A stretch of 64,000 bases of DNA from UBA7672 sp030824255 (GTDB taxonomy: Bacteria > Pseudomonadota > Alphaproteobacteria > Caulobacterales > Hyphomonadaceae), in NCBI GenBank assembly GCA_942493305.1, contig OW818686.1, positions 2,666,001-2,730,000 on the forward strand, read 5' to 3'. The translations under genes were made by a program, and so were the position numbers. Position 1 is the first letter of the stretch; each line of letters starts with the position of its first letter. Of the stretch, positions 50,002 to 58,359 are shown piece after piece. A model generated the notes under the pieces. That model was not told where the DNA came from and searched no databases. It saw only the letters and a program-made list of their open reading frames with translations.

Positions 50002-51072
50002 ATGGACCTGCTGATAAACAAAACCGCTTTGGCGGAAAGCAAGCTCGCCGATGCGCCGCAGGCGCCGCTCGCCGATGGTGAGGCGCGTCTCAACGTCGAT
50101 CTCTTCTCGCTCACCGCCAACAACGTCACTTACGGCGCGATGGGCGACTTCCTGAAATACTGGAACTTCTATCCCACGCAGGAAGAAGGCTTTGGCCGCG
50201 TGCCCGTGTGGGGTTTCGCCACCGTCGCAGAAAGCAGGGCGCCGGGCGTTGGCGCCGGGGAGCGCGTCTACGGCTACCTGCCAATGTCGAACACGTTCGT
50301 GGTGAAAGCCGGCGAGCGCAAGCACGGCGGCTTCTCCGATATCAGCGCACACCGCACAGGCCTTGCCCCTGTCTACAACCGTTACGAGTTCAATGCGGAC
50401 GACGCGCTCTATGCAAAAGATACCGAGGCGCTGCAGGTCCTCTTCCGCCCACTCTTCATCACGTCCTTCCTGATCGATGACTTCATCGCGGACGCAGACT
50501 GGTTTGGCGCCCGGCAGGTCATCTTCTCCAGTGCCTCCGCGAAGACCGCCTACGTCGCCGCGCTCCTGATGAAGAAGCGCGGACAGGCGAAGGTGATTGG
50601 CCTCACCTCGCCCGGCAACGTCAGCTTCACACAGGAACTCGGCGCCTATGACGAAGTGCTGCCCTACGACGCCGTTAGTGGCATGGAGAGCTCCATTCCC
50701 TCCGTCTTCGTCGACATTGCCGGCAACAGCGCCGTGCGCGCCGCCGTGCATGCGAAGTTCGGCGATAGCCTCACCTACAGCTGCGCTGTCGGCGCCACGC
50801 ACTGGGATGCGCCTCGCTTGTCGGATGCGCTGCCCGGCCCGCAGCCCAGGATGTTCTTTGCGCCCGACGTGGTGAAGAAACGCATGACCGATTGGGGCCC
50901 CGCCGGTTTCGGTCAGCGTGTCGGCGAAGCCTGGGGCAACTTCCTGCCCTTCGCCAGCCGCACCACACGCATCGTGGAGCATGGCGGGCTGAAAGCGGCA
51001 GGCGAAGTCTTTGCGGATCTCGCGTCCGGCAAGGCTGACCCGAAAGACGGGCACGTCATTCGTCTTGGTTAA
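50002..51072 (+). CDS. DUF2855 family protein (medium-chain dehydrogenase-like)
   Basis: This 356-residue protein matches DUF2855. Its N-terminal SLTANNVTYGAMGDFLKYWNFYP is diagnostic, followed by GYLPMSNTFVVKAG and a Rossmann-like VIFSSASAKTAYVAALLMKK. It looks like a diverged zinc-free medium-chain reductase that could bind NAD(P)H; activity is unknown. It follows the DoxX gene by 35 bases and may share its transcript. Neighbours suggest small redox enzymes but no clear pathway. Confidence 0.85.
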   Translation: MDLLINKTALAESKLADAPQAPLADGEARLNVDLFSLTANNVTYGAMGDFLKYWNFYPTQEEGFGRVPVWGFATVAESRAPGVGAGERVYGYLPMSNTFVVKAGERKHGGFSDISAHRTGLAPVYNRYEFNADDALYAKDTEALQVLFRPLFITSFLIDDFIADADWFGARQVIFSSASAKTAYVAALLMKKRGQAKVIGLTSPGNVSFTQELGAYDEVLPYDAVSGMESSIPSVFVDIAGNSAVRAAVHAKFGDSLTYSCAVGATHWDAPRLSDALPGPQPRMFFAPDVVKKRMTDWGPAGFGQRVGEAWGNFLPFASRTTRIVEHGGLKAAGEVFADLASGKADPKDGHVIRLG

Positions 51073-51147
51073 GCACACTTCCGCGCACGCGCCGCTGGGG
51101 CAGGTTGTTCGACCAACTTGTTAGCACTTCGCAGCCTACGGTCCTCG

Positions 51148-51369
51148 ATGACCTCCCGCATCGAAGCCGTGATCCACCGCCTGCGCGAGTTGCCAGAGGC
51201 GGAGCAGGAGATGCTCGCGGGTGAGATCGAGGCGCTGCTGATGGAGCCAGCCTCGCTCCTCAACGCCGTGCAATGGCGCGAGGTGGAAGACGAGATCGAC
51301 ACGGATGATGGCGTGCGCATGTCGCATGCGGACGTGATGGGCCGGATGCGCCTGAAGTTTGGACGATGA
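51148..51369 (+). CDS. Putative antitoxin of a ParE/RelE-type module
   Basis: This 73-residue acidic protein starts MTSRIEAVIHRLRELPEAEQ and contains EVEDEIDTDDGVRMSHADVM. The length, charge and position directly before a ParE/RelE-like gene fit an antitoxin. I do not recognise its DNA-binding type. Its stop lies 11 bases before the toxin start. Upstream sequence is short, so the pair probably has its own promoter between 51073 and 51147. Confidence 0.65.
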   Translation: MTSRIEAVIHRLRELPEAEQEMLAGEIEALLMEPASLLNAVQWREVEDEIDTDDGVRMSHADVMGRMRLKFGR

Positions 51370-51379
51370 GGTTCGGCCG

Positions 51380-51661
51380 ATGATAATCTCATGGCGCCCC
51401 CGCGCGGCCGATGATTTCGAAGCGCTGATCTCCCAGTCGTCTTCGGGCCATATCGCCAACGCATCGCGCGACAAATCTCTGGTGGAGACCCGCATCCAGC
51501 AGCTGATCCGCTTCGACCAGCTCGGCCGCAAGACCCGCCGCCAGGGCGTGCGCGAGCTGCCAATCGAGGGAACGCCCTACGTCATCGTCAGCCGGCGGCA
51601 AGGCGACGAAATCCTGATCCTCCGCATGTTCAGCAACGGCTCGGCGATCCAGAGCCGGTAG
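51380..51661 (+). CDS. ParE/RelE-family toxin
   Basis: This 93-residue basic protein starts MIISWRPRAADDFEALI and has VRELPIEGTPYVIVSRRQGD and ILRMF near the end, the layout of the ParE/RelE superfamily of plasmid-stabilisation toxins. Members cleave mRNA on the ribosome or poison gyrase; which applies here is not known. It follows the putative antitoxin by 11 bases. The pair sits between DUF2855 and ilvD. Confidence 0.75.
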   Translation: MIISWRPRAADDFEALISQSSSGHIANASRDKSLVETRIQQLIRFDQLGRKTRRQGVRELPIEGTPYVIVSRRQGDEILILRMFSNGSAIQSR

Positions 51662-51704
51662 GCCAAAGCTGACTCGGGGCACAGATTGCCGCGTCACGGC
51701 TCTT

Positions 51705-51736
51705 TTTCCTTGCGGAAAGGCCGGTTTTGCCTTTTT
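51705..51736 (+). promoter_or_regulatory. Attenuator-like alternating hairpins in front of ilvD
   Basis: AAAGGC (51716-51721) pairs with GCCTTT (51729-51734) and is followed by further Ts: an intrinsic-terminator-like hairpin ending ten bases before the ilvD ATG. A competing stem TTTCC (51705-51709)/GGAAA (51714-51718) shares the AAA with it. The two folds exclude each other, as in attenuators. No leader peptide is visible. It may instead simply terminate the toxin operon. Confidence 0.4.
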
Positions 51737-51745
51737 AGCTAGGGC

Positions 51746-53614
51746 ATGCCCGCTTACCGTTCACGCACCACCACCTTTGGCCGCAATATGGCAGGCGCGC
51801 GCGCGCTCTGGCGCGCGACCGGCATGAAGGATGGCGACTTCTCGAAGCCGATCATCGCGGTCGTAAACTCGTTCACACAATTCGTGCCCGGCCATGTCCA
51901 CCTCAAGGACATGGGCCAGCTCGTCGCGCGCGAGATCGAGGCGGCGGGCGGCGTTGCGAAGGAATTCAACACCATCGCGGTCGATGACGGCATCGCGATG
52001 GGCCATGGCGGGATGCTCTACAGCTTGCCCAGCCGCGACCTGATCGCGGACTCGGTCGAGTACATGGTCAATGCGCACTGTGCGGATGCGATGGTCTGCA
52101 TCTCCAATTGCGACAAGATCACGCCCGGCATGCTCAACGCCGCCATGCGTCTCAACATTCCGGCAGTGTTCGTTTCCGGCGGTCCGATGGAAGCGGGCAA
52201 GGTCGTCTGGAAAGACGCGAAGACCGGCGTCTCGAAGGAACACAAGCTCGACCTCATCGACGCTATGATGCAGGCGGGCGATGATCGTATCTCGGATGAG
52301 CAGGTCGCGGCGGTCGAAGCCGAAGCCTGCCCGACATGCGGCTCGTGCTCCGGCATGTTCACTGCCAACTCGATGAACTGCCTCACCGAGGCGCTCGGCC
52401 TCTCCCTGCCGGGCAACGGCACGGTCGTCGCCACGCACAAGGATCGGGAGCGCCTGTTCAAGCAGGCCGGTCGCCTGATCGTCGATATCTCACGCCGTCA
52501 CTACGAGAAGGACGACATGAGCGTCCTGCCGCGCAACGTCGCCAGCAAGCAGGCGTTCGAGAACGCCATGGCGCTCGATGTGGCGATGGGCGGCTCCACC
52601 AACACCGTCCTCCACATCCTCGCCGCGGCGCGGGAAGGCGGCATCGATTTCAACATGGACGACATCGACCGTATCTCGCGCGCGACACCGTGCATCTGCA
52701 AGGTCGCCCCAGCCGTCTCAACGGTTCACATCGAGGACGTGCATCGCGCCGGCGGCATCATGAGCATCCTCGGCGAGCTCGCGCGCGGCGGCCTGCTCAA
52801 CACAGAAACGAGCACTGTGCATTCTCCTACGCTCGGCCACGCCATCGCTTACTGGGATATCCGCCAGTCGAACGATGAAGAGGTAGAGACCTTCTTCAAA
52901 GCCGCCCCCGGCGGCGTCCGCACGACGGTTGCGTTCTCGCAGGAAAAACGCTGGCCCGAGCTTGATCGCGATCGCGCCAAGGGCGTCATCCGCTCGAAGG
53001 AGAACGCCTTCACCAAGGATGGCGGTCTCGCCGTGCTCTACGGCAACATCGCCGAGAAGGGCTGCATCGTTAAGACAGCTGGCGTTGAGGAAGAGATCTG
53101 GAAGTTCAACGGCGTCGCGCGCGTCTTCGAAAGCCAGGACGAAGCGGCCGCCGCAATCCTCAACAACAAGATCGTCGCCGGCGACGTCGTGGTGATCCGC
53201 TATGAGGGTCCCAAGGGCGGGCCGGGCATGCAGGAAATGCTGTACCCCACCACATATCTGAAATCGCGCGGCCTCGGCAAAGTGTGCGCCCTGCTCACCG
53301 ACGGCCGCTTCTCCGGCGGCACGTCTGGTCTCTCCATCGGCCACGCCTCTCCAGAAGCTGCGGCGGGCGGCCTGATCGCACTGGTGGAAGAGGGCGACCC
53401 GATCGAGATCGACATTCCGAACCGCTCCATCCGCCTCGCCGTCCCTGACGACGTCATCGGCCACCGCCGCCGCGCAGAAGAAGCACGCGGCAAGGACGCC
53501 TACACACCGCACAACCGCAAGCGCGTCGTGTCCGCGGCGCTTCAGGCGTATGCGGCTCTGGTCACGTCCGCCGACACCGGCGCGGTGCGCGACCTCGGAC
53601 AGATCAAAAAGTAA
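51746..53614 (+). CDS. ilvD: Dihydroxy-acid dehydratase
   Basis: This 622-residue enzyme of branched-chain amino acid synthesis has the iron-sulphur cysteines in CISNCDKITPGM and CPTCGSCSGMFTANSMNC. The substrate-binding GGSTNTVLHILA and GRFSGGTSGLSIGHASPEA are also present. It dehydrates 2,3-dihydroxy-isovalerate and -methylvalerate to the 2-oxoacids. Length and start MPAYRSRTTTFGRNMAGAR are typical. It is not next to other ilv genes here. An attenuator-like element directly precedes it. Confidence 0.97.
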   Translation: MPAYRSRTTTFGRNMAGARALWRATGMKDGDFSKPIIAVVNSFTQFVPGHVHLKDMGQLVAREIEAAGGVAKEFNTIAVDDGIAMGHGGMLYSLPSRDLIADSVEYMVNAHCADAMVCISNCDKITPGMLNAAMRLNIPAVFVSGGPMEAGKVVWKDAKTGVSKEHKLDLIDAMMQAGDDRISDEQVAAVEAEACPTCGSCSGMFTANSMNCLTEALGLSLPGNGTVVATHKDRERLFKQAGRLIVDISRRHYEKDDMSVLPRNVASKQAFENAMALDVAMGGSTNTVLHILAAAREGGIDFNMDDIDRISRATPCICKVAPAVSTVHIEDVHRAGGIMSILGELARGGLLNTETSTVHSPTLGHAIAYWDIRQSNDEEVETFFKAAPGGVRTTVAFSQEKRWPELDRDRAKGVIRSKENAFTKDGGLAVLYGNIAEKGCIVKTAGVEEEIWKFNGVARVFESQDEAAAAILNNKIVAGDVVVIRYEGPKGGPGMQEMLYPTTYLKSRGLGKVCALLTDGRFSGGTSGLSIGHASPEAAAGGLIALVEEGDPIEIDIPNRSIRLAVPDDVIGHRRRAEEARGKDAYTPHNRKRVVSAALQAYAALVTSADTGAVRDLGQIKK

Positions 53615-53657
53615 ATCAAACTCGGCGCTGATAAACATGGGTTAGTCCGCAGACTGA

Positions 53658-53680
53658 GTTCCATGGGAACCAAAGTTCCC
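53658..53680. repeat. Three alternating GTTCC/GGAAC half-sites upstream of the second TadG-like gene
   Basis: GTTCC (53658-53662), GGAAC (53666-53670) and GTTCC (53675-53679) create two overlapping inverted repeats, GTTCC-ATG-GGAAC and GGGAAC-CAAA-GTTCCC. They lie between ilvD and the TadG-like gene. They could be an operator or an ilvD terminator stem, but no T-run follows. Confidence 0.45.
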
Positions 53681-53763
53681 TCGTGCATTTTCTAGCGGGA
53701 ACCTGCCGTGTTCGCTCGCTCGCGTTAATGCGTTGGTCTCAGAGCGCGCCAACAAGTTGCGTG

Positions 53764-55020
53764 ATGCGATCAGGCTCACGCTTCTTTCTCGTTCTCGATC
53801 ACTTGGCCCAAGCCAAGGGTGCCAGCATGGCGCTGTACGCGAGCGCGCTGCTGGGTGTTGCAGTCCTGATCACGGGCGGCGTCGTCGACTACGTTTCGCT
53901 GCGAATTCAGGGCAACGAAGTCCAGGCCGTGGCGGATCGCGCGGCCCTCGCCGCTGCTAGCGAGCTGATCACCGGAACAGGCGCAGGCGAGCGGGTTGCG
54001 GAAGTGGCCAGGGCCTTCGTGACTGCCAACTATTCGCTTGAGGCAAAGACGCTGGCCGAGCTGCTGCCGGATGGCGACGGCGTCCGGGTCGTTGTATCGA
54101 CAGCGCCGCGTGTCTTCTTCCCTGGCCCCATCGGCGCCAATGCAGGGCCTGTGGAAGCCGAAGCAATCGCGGAGGTGCATGGTCAGTCACAGAACCTCTG
54201 TGTCATCGCGCTCGACGAGGATTCTGATCGCGCCCTTTCGCTGGATTCAAACTCCATCATCCGGGCGCCGAACTGCACCATCCACTCCAACTCAACGAAG
54301 CCGAAGGGCATCAGCGTTCTGTCCAACGCAAGGATCGAAGCGAGCTTCATCTGTTCGAGCGGCGGCAAGGAAGGGTCGCTCTCCAGCTACACCCCTGCGC
54401 CTCTGCTGGACTGCCCGCCAATAGGGGACCCGCTAAGCGAGCGTCCCGCGCCTCCGATCGGCGCGTGCGACTACTCGAGTTTCAAGAAGAAGGACTTCGT
54501 CGGCAGCATATCTCCGGGAACATACTGCAAGGGTCTTTATATCGACGGCAACTCTAGGGTGACCATGGAGCCAGGCGTGTACGTCATCAAGGATGGGGAC
54601 TTCAAAGTCGACAGCAACTCGGAAATCACCGGTGAAGGCGTGGGTGTCTTTCTCACCGGGACAAACGGACGGTTCGAGTTCACCAGCAACGCCAAGGTCC
54701 GTCTTTCGGCGCCGAGCACGGGTCCGATGGCAGGCCTCCTGTTCATGGAGGACAACACGATCGCCAAGGAAACCAGTCATCGTATCACGAGCAATTTTGC
54801 CGACTATCTCGTGGGCACCATCTACCTGCCGAGAGGGGAGTTTCTTATCGACGCAGATCAGGAGATCGCGGACGCCTCGGAGTTCACGGTGCTTGTCGTG
54901 CGCAAGCTTGTGCTCAAGGCGGGACCAAAGCTCGTGTTGAACACAGACTATGGCGCGATCGACATTCCGGTTCCAGGCGGCCTTGGCAAGATGCTGGCGT
55001 CCCCGAGGCTGACGCAATAG
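53764..55020 (+). CDS. TadG-like (Tad-domain) membrane-anchored protein, copy 2
   Basis: This protein has about 418 residues. The N-terminal anchor AKGASMALYASALLGVAVLI is followed by GGVVDYVSLRIQGNEVQAVADRAALAAASEL, clearly related to the protein at 16240. Shared later motifs include PRVFFPGPIGAN, LDCPPIGDPLSERP, GVYVIKDGDFKV, GVFLTG, GTIYLPRGEF and LVLNTDY. It lacks the Gly/Leu-rich insertion of copy 1. The start is uncertain: ATG at 53764 aligns best with copy 1, but in-frame ATGs at 53683 and 53728 exist and none has a clear ribosome site. No tad pilus machinery is nearby. Confidence 0.7.
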   Translation: MRSGSRFFLVLDHLAQAKGASMALYASALLGVAVLITGGVVDYVSLRIQGNEVQAVADRAALAAASELITGTGAGERVAEVARAFVTANYSLEAKTLAELLPDGDGVRVVVSTAPRVFFPGPIGANAGPVEAEAIAEVHGQSQNLCVIALDEDSDRALSLDSNSIIRAPNCTIHSNSTKPKGISVLSNARIEASFICSSGGKEGSLSSYTPAPLLDCPPIGDPLSERPAPPIGACDYSSFKKKDFVGSISPGTYCKGLYIDGNSRVTMEPGVYVIKDGDFKVDSNSEITGEGVGVFLTGTNGRFEFTSNAKVRLSAPSTGPMAGLLFMEDNTIAKETSHRITSNFADYLVGTIYLPRGEFLIDADQEIADASEFTVLVVRKLVLKAGPKLVLNTDYGAIDIPVPGGLGKMLASPRLTQ

Positions 55021-55090
55021 TCTGACACCCATTCGCGAGGCGGCTACCATCGTATATGACAGGACATGGGGCTGACGAGTCGGGGCGGAA

Positions 55091-56116
55091 ATGGCTGAGA
55101 AGCAGAAGATCCTTTCATTGAGCGAGGCCATGTCCGGCCTGCCGAAGGATTTCGGGTTCTTCGCCGACCGCTTCACCTCCACCATCCAGCCCGCGCTCTC
55201 CGCGCGCGAGGACGACCGGGTGAAGGCTGTCGCCCGGCAGCGCAACTTCGTCATCATTGGCATCCTGCTGGGAATCGCCGCTTTGGTCGGCCTCGGCTAT
55301 TTCCTTGCGGAAGACGGCTGGATATTCGGCGGCTTCCTCGGCGTCGTCATCGCGCTGGCCATGGGCGCCTGGGGCTCCATGGCGCTGAACAAGCTGGGCA
55401 AGGAAACCAAGCTGATGCTGGTGGAGCCGGTCGCCAGCGAATTCGGCCTCCACTACGAAGTGCAGCCCGTCGCGCCTGCCGAAATGAGCACATTCCGCTC
55501 GCTCGATCTCGTGCCAAACTGGGATCGCTCGAAATTCGAGGACCGCATCACGGGCGAGCGTGACAAGGTCCCCTTCGAATTCTTCGAGGCCCATCTCGAG
55601 GAAAGACGCACCACCACCGACAGCAAGGGCCGCACGCGCACGACGTGGGTGACGGTCTTCCGTGGCCAATGCCTGATCGTGAAATTCCACAAGCAGTTCC
55701 AGGGGGTCACCAAGGTCTACCGCGACGCCGGCGCGCTCAACTTCTTCAAGAAGCTCGGTCAGTCCGGCAAGGGCCAGCGCGTGAAGCTGGAAGACCCCGT
55801 CTTCGAGAAGGCGTTCGAGGTCTACTCCACCGACCAGATCGAGGCGCGCTTCATCCTGACGCCGGATTTCATGGAGCGTCTCATCGCGCTGGAGCAGACC
55901 TTCAAGGGCCGCCAGGTGCGCTGCGCCTTCTCCGGCGGCTGCATGTTCCTCGCCTGCGAAGGCAAGAACCTGCTGGAGCCAGGTTCGATGTATCGCTCTA
56001 TGGACGATCTCGGCCGCGTCCGCGAAATGCTGGAGGATTTCGCCGCCATCTTCCTGCTGATCGACGCCATGAGCCAGCGCCTCACGCCAGACGCCCTGCG
56101 CAACCAGCCCGTCTAG
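55091..56116 (+). CDS. DUF3137 family membrane protein
   Basis: This 341-residue protein has two adjacent transmembrane helices (about 53-71 and 75-95). The large cytoplasmic domain has the DUF3137 pattern: DRITGERDKVPFEFFEAHLE, RTTWVTVFRGQCLIVKFHK, and VKLEDPVFEKAFEVYSTDQI with EARFILTPDFMERL. Its function is unknown; relatives are often called Galanin-like or simply conserved. It precedes a UPF0114 gene on the same strand. Confidence 0.85.
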   Translation: MAEKQKILSLSEAMSGLPKDFGFFADRFTSTIQPALSAREDDRVKAVARQRNFVIIGILLGIAALVGLGYFLAEDGWIFGGFLGVVIALAMGAWGSMALNKLGKETKLMLVEPVASEFGLHYEVQPVAPAEMSTFRSLDLVPNWDRSKFEDRITGERDKVPFEFFEAHLEERRTTTDSKGRTRTTWVTVFRGQCLIVKFHKQFQGVTKVYRDAGALNFFKKLGQSGKGQRVKLEDPVFEKAFEVYSTDQIEARFILTPDFMERLIALEQTFKGRQVRCAFSGGCMFLACEGKNLLEPGSMYRSMDDLGRVREMLEDFAAIFLLIDAMSQRLTPDALRNQPV

Positions 56117-56250
56117 AATTCAGTCGGCCGATTCAGGCGACCGGAGCCGTTCTGCCTGCGACGCCTCGCCCGCGGGGTGATTCCGGGGGCCAGGAGCATG
56201 GGAATCGCGCTAACGGGGCGGTGCATCCGGAACGGCAGGCGGACACCAAG

Positions 56251-56814
56251 ATGGCGAAGAAACCCTTTTTCGAGAACGTTCTGGAAACCGGCTTGTTCGC
56301 CTCCCGCTGGCTGATGGCGCCGTTCTATGTGGGCCTGATCGCGGCGCTCGTCGCGCTGATGGTCGTGTTCTTCCAGGAACTGGCCCACGCGCTGCCGATG
56401 CTGTGGACGTTCGATGCGGTCACGCACGCCTACGCAATGACGGCGGACGACGCAATCATGTTGGCCCTGTCGCTGATCGACCTGTCGCTCGCCGGCAACC
56501 TCGTCCTGATCGTGATCTTCTCTGGCTATGAGAACTTCATCTCGAAACTCGACGTGGGCGATCACAAGGACCGGCCGGACTGGATGGGCACGGTCGACTT
56601 CTCAGGCCTGAAACTGAAGCTGGTCGCCTCGATCGTTGCGATCTCGGGCATTGCGCTCCTGAAGGCCTTCCTTGATCTCGGCTCCGGTGAAGAGATCACG
56701 CCGAATGCCGAGAAGCAGCTGATGTGGCAGGTGATCGTCCACATCACGTTCGTGGTCTCTGGCGTGCTGCTGGCCTTCATGGACTGGCTGACCGGCCACC
56801 AGAAGGCGCACTGA
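56251..56814 (+). CDS. UPF0114 (TIGR00645, YqhA-like) membrane protein
   Basis: This 187-residue protein has four predicted transmembrane helices and the YqhA-family features ENVLETGLFASRWLMAPFYVGL and LIDLSLAGNLVLIVIFSGYENFIS. It ends WLTGHQKAH. Its function is unknown. The true start is ATG at 56251; the frame is open far upstream, but that stretch only shadows the DUF3137 gene. Confidence 0.9.
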   Translation: MAKKPFFENVLETGLFASRWLMAPFYVGLIAALVALMVVFFQELAHALPMLWTFDAVTHAYAMTADDAIMLALSLIDLSLAGNLVLIVIFSGYENFISKLDVGDHKDRPDWMGTVDFSGLKLKLVASIVAISGIALLKAFLDLGSGEEITPNAEKQLMWQVIVHITFVVSGVLLAFMDWLTGHQKAH

Positions 56815-56832
56815 TCCCGATCTGAACGCACC

Positions 56833-56864
56833 AAAAGAAAACCCCGCCGGCATGGCCGGCGGGG
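56833..56864 (-). terminator. Intrinsic terminator, mainly for xthA
   Basis: CCCCGCCGGC (56842-56851) and GCCGGCGGGG (56855-56864) form a ten-base-pair stem with a three-base loop. On the minus strand it is followed by TTTTCTTTT, so it should end transcription from xthA. On the plus strand it lies just behind the UPF0114 gene but lacks a T-run. Confidence 0.8.
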
Positions 56865-57015
56865 ATGAAAAGGTGTTCTCGGGGGAGAGAATGATCCTTC
56901 GTACGCAGCGCACGCGGCGCCGGATCGTTCTTAAAGGGGCGATCGCGCGATTCTTTGCGGCGCAAATGGGGCGGGGTGGATTCAGCGCCCGAAATGTCCG
57001 GACACGGACCTCTGA

Positions 57016-57795
57016 TCAATCCGCAAACGAAGCAATTACCGGCACATGGTCCGAAGGCTTTTCCAGCCCGCGTGCCGCGCGATGTATGCCGATGGATTGC
57101 AGCCTGTCAGATGCGTGCGGGCTGCACATGACATGGTCGATACGTATGCCCCAGTCCTTCTGCCACGCGCCGGCCTGGTAGTCCCAGAATGTGTATTTCT
57201 GTATACGTCCGTCGCGCGCCATGAACGCGTCCGTATAGCCCATCCACTGCAGCTCGCGAAAACGGGCGCGAGTGTCGGGCCACGCCAGTGCGTCCTCGCC
57301 CCATGCCTTGGGATCCCAGCAATCCTCGTCGCGCGGGATGCAGTTGAAATCGCCCGCCAGCACCACCGGCTCCTCGTTCTCCAGCAGCGCCTTGGCCCGC
57401 GCGTTCAGCCGGTCCATCCAGCGCAGCTTGTATTCATACTTGTCGCCCGGGCGCGGATTGCCGTTGGGCAGGTAGATCGACGCCACGCGCACAGGGCGGG
57501 GCGCCTCAACCAGAACTTCAAGATAGCGGCTCTGCTCGTCCTCGGGCTCGCCGGGCAGGTGGCGCACCTCGTCAGAGATCGGAAACCTGGAGAGGATCGC
57601 GACGCCGTTGTAAGTCTTCTGGCCGAACACCGCACAATTAAACCCGGCCGCCTCGATCTCCTCACGCGGAAACTTCTCGTCGACGCACTTGATCTCTTGC
57701 AGGCACCAGACATCCGCGTCGCAGGTCTTCAGCACCTCGAGCACGGTCGGCAGGCGCGCATTCACCGAGTTCACGTTCCAGGTGGCGATCTTCAT
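57016..57795 (-). CDS. xthA: Exodeoxyribonuclease III
   Basis: This 259-residue Mg2+-dependent DNA-repair nuclease begins MKIATWNVNSVNARLPTVLE. It shows the catalytic Glu in WCLQEIK, IYLPNGNPRPGDKYEYKLRWM, the GDFNCIPRDEDC loop, and the final His in KPSDHVPVIASF. It cleaves at abasic sites and degrades 3' ends of duplex DNA. It is followed by a strong terminator. Its ATG lies two bases after the stop of the TonB-C lipoprotein gene, suggesting cotranscription. Confidence 0.96.
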   Translation of the reverse strand: MKIATWNVNSVNARLPTVLEVLKTCDADVWCLQEIKCVDEKFPREEIEAAGFNCAVFGQKTYNGVAILSRFPISDEVRHLPGEPEDEQSRYLEVLVEAPRPVRVASIYLPNGNPRPGDKYEYKLRWMDRLNARAKALLENEEPVVLAGDFNCIPRDEDCWDPKAWGEDALAWPDTRARFRELQWMGYTDAFMARDGRIQKYTFWDYQAGAWQKDWGIRIDHVMCSPHASDRLQSIGIHRAARGLEKPSDHVPVIASFAD

Positions 57796-57797
57796 GT

Positions 57798-58190
57798 CTA
57801 TCCCAGCACAAATCGGATCGGCACCCGCACCGTCCGTCCCACAGCCGTGCTCGCGCCCGGCTCTGCGGGCTTCACACGAAACAGCTTCGCAACGTCAAGT
57901 GCAGCCTGGCCAAAGCCGTAACCCGGCCGTTCATCGGTGTCGACGGTGCAGGCAAGATCGCGCGACGGCATGATCGTGCACACCAGCACCACCCGCCCCT
58001 CCACCCCCTCATCCATCGCCCCCTGCGGATAAGCCCTCCGAATATCCTGCACTGTCGGTGATCGCTCGGCCCAGCGCGGCGTAGCGATAAAGTCGTCGGC
58101 GCGTCCGTCGTAACCGGAGACTTCCTCAGGACCCGCGCACCCGGCGGCGCACGCCATGGCAATGCAGGCAAGGGTGACCGCGACGCGCAT
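57798..58190 (-). CDS. TonB-C-domain lipoprotein
   Basis: This 130-residue protein has a lipobox-type signal (CAAGC region). Its C-terminal half, EGVEGRVVLVCTIMPSRDLA, then FGQAALDVAKLFRVKPAEPG and VRVPIRFVLG, is the TonB C-terminal fold. There is no membrane anchor or Pro-rich spacer. GGAG upstream supports the start at 58190. It is divergent from a broken exbD gene with a palindrome between them, and lies directly before xthA on the same strand. Confidence 0.75.
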   Translation of the reverse strand: MRVAVTLACIAMACAAGCAGPEEVSGYDGRADDFIATPRWAERSPTVQDIRRAYPQGAMDEGVEGRVVLVCTIMPSRDLACTVDTDERPGYGFGQAALDVAKLFRVKPAEPGASTAVGRTVRVPIRFVLG

Positions 58191-58296
58191 GTGAATCTCC
58201 TTCTCCGCTGCGCCTATGATAGGGCGGCTTTGCACGGGCGGAAAACCACGTACGCCCGGATTTTTTCGCGCTCGGATTGCCTTCCGACCATTTGGG

Positions 58297-58312
58297 GATT
58301 ACATTTGTAATC
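58297..58312. promoter_or_regulatory. Perfect palindrome GATTACA-TT-TGTAATC (BlaI/CopY-box-like)
   Basis: This perfect 7-2-7 inverted repeat contains TACATTTGTA, the TACANNTGTA core bound by BlaI/MecI/CopY-type repressors. It lies in the region shared by the divergent TonB-C lipoprotein and exbD genes. It overlaps a possible -10 (TGTAAT, 58306-58311), with TTCCGA 17 bases before it. No BlaI-like gene is in the window. Confidence 0.55.
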
Positions 58313-58359
58313 TCAAAGCGCCTAGAGATCGCAACGACAAATATTCAGGGAGGCCATCA

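Noticed and set aside
55645..56250. Long upstream extension of the UPF0114 protein
   Set aside because: The extension lies inside the DUF3137 gene in another frame; the family-typical start is at 56251.
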